From: Oscillospiraceae bacterium | Lineage (GTDB): Bacteria > Bacillota > Clostridia > Oscillospirales > Acutalibacteraceae | Reading direction: 5' to 3' | DNA length: 6,992 bases | NCBI GenBank assembly: GCA_902761265.1 | Contig: CACWJV010000117.1 | Span: forward strand, 1-6,992 | Part shown: piece by piece, positions 5,183 through 6,992 of the stretch | Layout: every line of letters starts with the position of its first letter | Numbering within the stretch: position 1 is the stretch's first letter | Notes under the pieces: generated by a model | Told to the model about the DNA's origin: nothing | What the model saw: the letters and a program-made list of their open reading frames with translations, nothing else | Database searches by the model: none | Position numbers and translations under genes: made by a program

Positions 5183-6883
5183 ATGTACGCAGCTTACGAC
5201 CAGTATATCGAACCGAAAGAAAAATACCTCTTCCAACCGGAGGGTCACGAATCGTTGTATGAATATCTGCTGGAATGCTATCGCCGCATCTCGAAGGATA
5301 TCGGCGATTACGGCGCGTTCGTAACGCCGGTGCTCGACACCTACAGCGAAACCCCGATGAGCAAAATGATTGCAGACATTGAGCAGCTCGCCGCCTATCT
5401 CAAGGCGCAGGGCCTCAAGGAAGGCGACGTGGTCACGGCGTTTATGCCGACCTGCGCCCACGCGTTCCCGGTTATGTATGCGGTCAACAAGCTCGGTATG
5501 ATTCTCAACTTTGTCCATCCGCTCACACCGCCGGACGCGCTGCTTGCAACGATGAAGCACACAAAGAGCAAGTTTTTGTTCATTCTGGACGCGATCTCCG
5601 GCTATTTCGGCGCCGTGATGGAGCAATATCCCTGCGTGGTCTGCCGCACCTCCGACTACTGCGACGGCAAAGCGCTGATGATGGCGCAGTATAACGAAGC
5701 GCACAACGTCAAAATCCCCGACGTGCCCTATACGTTCTATAAAGACGCCATATCGCAAAATCTCGCGCCGGTGGAGACGGTGAAAAACTTCGGCAAAAAA
5801 GACGCGTTCTATCTGCAGGGCGGCGGCACGACCGGCAAGAGCAAAACGATCATCCTTTCGTCCTATGCGTTCAACGCGCTGTCCTATAAATACTATCTGA
5901 TGGATATGCCGCACGATTACAAAAACGCCTATGCGCTGTCGGCACTGCCGTGCTTCCACGCGTTCGGTCTCGGCGGCAGCATGATCTATGCGATCTGCAA
6001 CGCCTTCAAGCCGATCATGATCCCGAAATTCGACGCCGAGCAGGTCAACAACCTTGTTAAGCAGCTCCCGATCATCGAAATCCTCGGTGTGCCCAAGATG
6101 TTCCAAAAGATGCCGGAGGCGCCGAACTTTGAAAATGAGGGCCTCAAAAACTTCAAGATGCTCTTCTCCGGCGGCGACATCATCAGCGACACCTTTATCA
6201 AACAGTTTGACGAAACCATCGCCAAACACGGTTCCACAGCGCGCCTTTGCCGCGGCTACGGTCTGACCGAGATGGCCGCCACAGTCACGTCGAGCTGCTG
6301 GCAGCATTTCAAAACGGAATCCACCGGCTATCCGCTGCCCGGCGTGGAGCTGCAGATCTGGGACGAAGACTGCAAGCCGCTGCCGAACTATGAGATCGGC
6401 GAAATCGTGCTGGCCGGCGAAAACATGATGAACGGCTATCTGCCCGACGAAAACATCAAGGAGACCGGCATTTATATCGACGAAAACGGCAAACAGTGGG
6501 TGCGCTCGGGCGATATGGGTTATCTCGACGACGACGGCTATCTGTTCTTCTCCGGCCGCAAAAAACGCATCATCATCATCGCAGGCTACAACATCTATCC
6601 CGCCACGATCGAGGATCAGATCACAAAGCTCGATTACATCAACGAAGTCTGCGCCGTTCAGGGCTACAGCGAAGAGGGCAAGCCGCTCGTGAAGCTTTGC
6701 GTATCACTCAAGGATCCGAACATGGATCACGACGAAGTGATCGCCGCGCTCAAGGACTATTGCAAGGCGCACATCGAAGGCTATGCCTGCCCGCGCAAGT
6801 TTGAAATTCTGGACCTGCTGCCGCGCACCAAGATTGAAAAGATCGACTTTGTCAAGCTCTCCGACCCCGTGCCGCAGGCGTAA
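5183..6883 (+). CDS. AMP-forming acyl-CoA ligase-type enzyme (class I adenylate-forming family)
   Basis: A 566-residue AMP-binding enzyme expected to adenylate a carboxylic acid with ATP and transfer it to CoA, in the cytoplasm; the acid is unknown. Motifs: the ATP-phosphate loop GGGTTGKSK (213-221), in place of the usual SSGTTGxPK; GYGLTE (358-363), the adenine-site motif; RSGDMGYLDDDGY (441-453) with the ribose-binding Asp444; the hinge GRKKR (458-462) followed by GYNIYP; and near the end LPRTKIEKID with the catalytic Lys553. The Gly normally before that Lys (PxGK) is Glu here. Length and motif order fit fatty-acid or aryl-acid CoA ligases. Start ATG 5183 has AAAGGAG with 5-base spacing; the frame is open further upstream, but that part covers the promoter and operators. 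It is probably controlled by the divergent TetR gene. An IS-like end begins 11 bases after the stop, so a following operon partner or terminator may have been displaced. Confidence 0.93.
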   Translation: MYAAYDQYIEPKEKYLFQPEGHESLYEYLLECYRRISKDIGDYGAFVTPVLDTYSETPMSKMIADIEQLAAYLKAQGLKEGDVVTAFMPTCAHAFPVMYAVNKLGMILNFVHPLTPPDALLATMKHTKSKFLFILDAISGYFGAVMEQYPCVVCRTSDYCDGKALMMAQYNEAHNVKIPDVPYTFYKDAISQNLAPVETVKNFGKKDAFYLQGGGTTGKSKTIILSSYAFNALSYKYYLMDMPHDYKNAYALSALPCFHAFGLGGSMIYAICNAFKPIMIPKFDAEQVNNLVKQLPIIEILGVPKMFQKMPEAPNFENEGLKNFKMLFSGGDIISDTFIKQFDETIAKHGSTARLCRGYGLTEMAATVTSSCWQHFKTESTGYPLPGVELQIWDEDCKPLPNYEIGEIVLAGENMMNGYLPDENIKETGIYIDENGKQWVRSGDMGYLDDDGYLFFSGRKKRIIIIAGYNIYPATIEDQITKLDYINEVCAVQGYSEEGKPLVKLCVSLKDPNMDHDEVIAALKDYCKAHIEGYACPRKFEILDLLPRTKIEKIDFVKLSDPVPQA

Positions 6884-6894
6884 CAAAAGAAAAC

Positions 6895-6992
6895 GGCTCT
6901 TTGTCAATAGTTGGGGTAAAGAAATAAAACAGAATCAACAGAGCAAGCAGCTGCAATCAAGCGGCTGCTTGATTTTTATGAAGTTTTTGATG
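6895..6992. mobile_element. Probable end of an ISL3-like insertion sequence (runs off the right edge)
   Basis: Starting 11 bases after the ligase stop codon, GGCTCTTTGTCAATAGTTGG and the following GGTAAAG look like the terminal inverted repeat of ISL3-family elements, which typically begin with GG and make 8-bp target duplications. This is recognised from memory and no second end is in the window. The 98 bases are A-rich and unlike the neighbouring coding DNA. If correct, the 8-bp target copy on this side would be AAGAAAAC (6887-6894). No transposase can be identified in so short a stretch. Confidence 0.45.
6955..6977 (+). terminator. Terminator-like hairpin near the right edge
   Basis: AATCAAGC (6955-6962) and GCTTGATT (6967-6974) form an 8-bp stem with loop GGCT, followed by TTT (a T5 run at 6973-6977). 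An overlapping alternative pairs CAAGCAGC (6944-6951) with GCTGCTTG (6964-6971). It could end the ligase transcript, or be an end structure of the IS-like element that blocks read-in from outside. Confidence 0.35.

Noticed and set aside
5138..6307. Long minus-strand open frame opposite the ligase gene
   Set aside because: It is rich in Arg, His and Val as expected of a shadow frame opposite GC-rich coding DNA; the plus strand encodes a clear enzyme with all its motifs.
1..6992. CRISPR array, tRNA, rRNA or riboswitch
   Set aside because: No regularly spaced repeats, cloverleaf, rRNA-like segment or known aptamer pattern was seen. The two repeat copies are inverted and about 575 bp apart, not an array.

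Overview
The window looks like chromosomal DNA of a moderately GC-rich (a little over 50% by eye) Gram-positive anaerobe of the Clostridia, most likely the Oscillospiraceae/Ruminococcaceae group. The reasons are strong AAGGAGG-type ribosome binding sites before nearly every gene, sigma-A type promoters, and protein sequences that read as clostridial. The taxonomic call is inference. No rRNA, tRNA, CRISPR array or riboswitch was seen.

Layout. Positions 1-1263 (+) hold the 3' part of an ABC-F ATPase gene of the YbiT/YkpA type, cut by the left edge. A GNAT acetyltransferase gene (about 1446-1895, +) follows, ending in a strong, probably bidirectional terminator (1901-1931). Two inverted copies of a structured dispersed repeat (1299-1364 and 1939-2017) bracket the acetyltransferase gene. 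Convergent to it is trpS (2021-3040, -), with a near-consensus promoter and a short leader. Upstream of trpS lies a short gap with three DnaA-box-like 9-mers (3204-3233). Next come a small RecF/SMC-like ATPase gene (3263-3979, -) and, divergent from it, a gene for an 88-residue protein with a C-terminal membrane segment (4103-4369, +).

The right third is one regulatory unit. A TetR-family repressor gene (4385-4996, -) is divergent from an AMP-forming acyl-CoA ligase-type gene (5183-6883, +). The shared 186-bp spacer holds a consensus promoter for the ligase and four matches to TGACA-N3-TGT. These are a good candidate for the repressor's operators, implying ligand-controlled expression of the ligase and autoregulation of the repressor. 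A short hairpin abuts the ligase ribosome binding site.

Eleven bases after the ligase stop codon the sequence changes character. It begins with what resembles the terminal inverted repeat of an ISL3-type insertion sequence and runs off the right edge. No wholly new system is evident. The points most worth following are the covarying repeat pair around the acetyltransferase gene and the operator array in front of the ligase.
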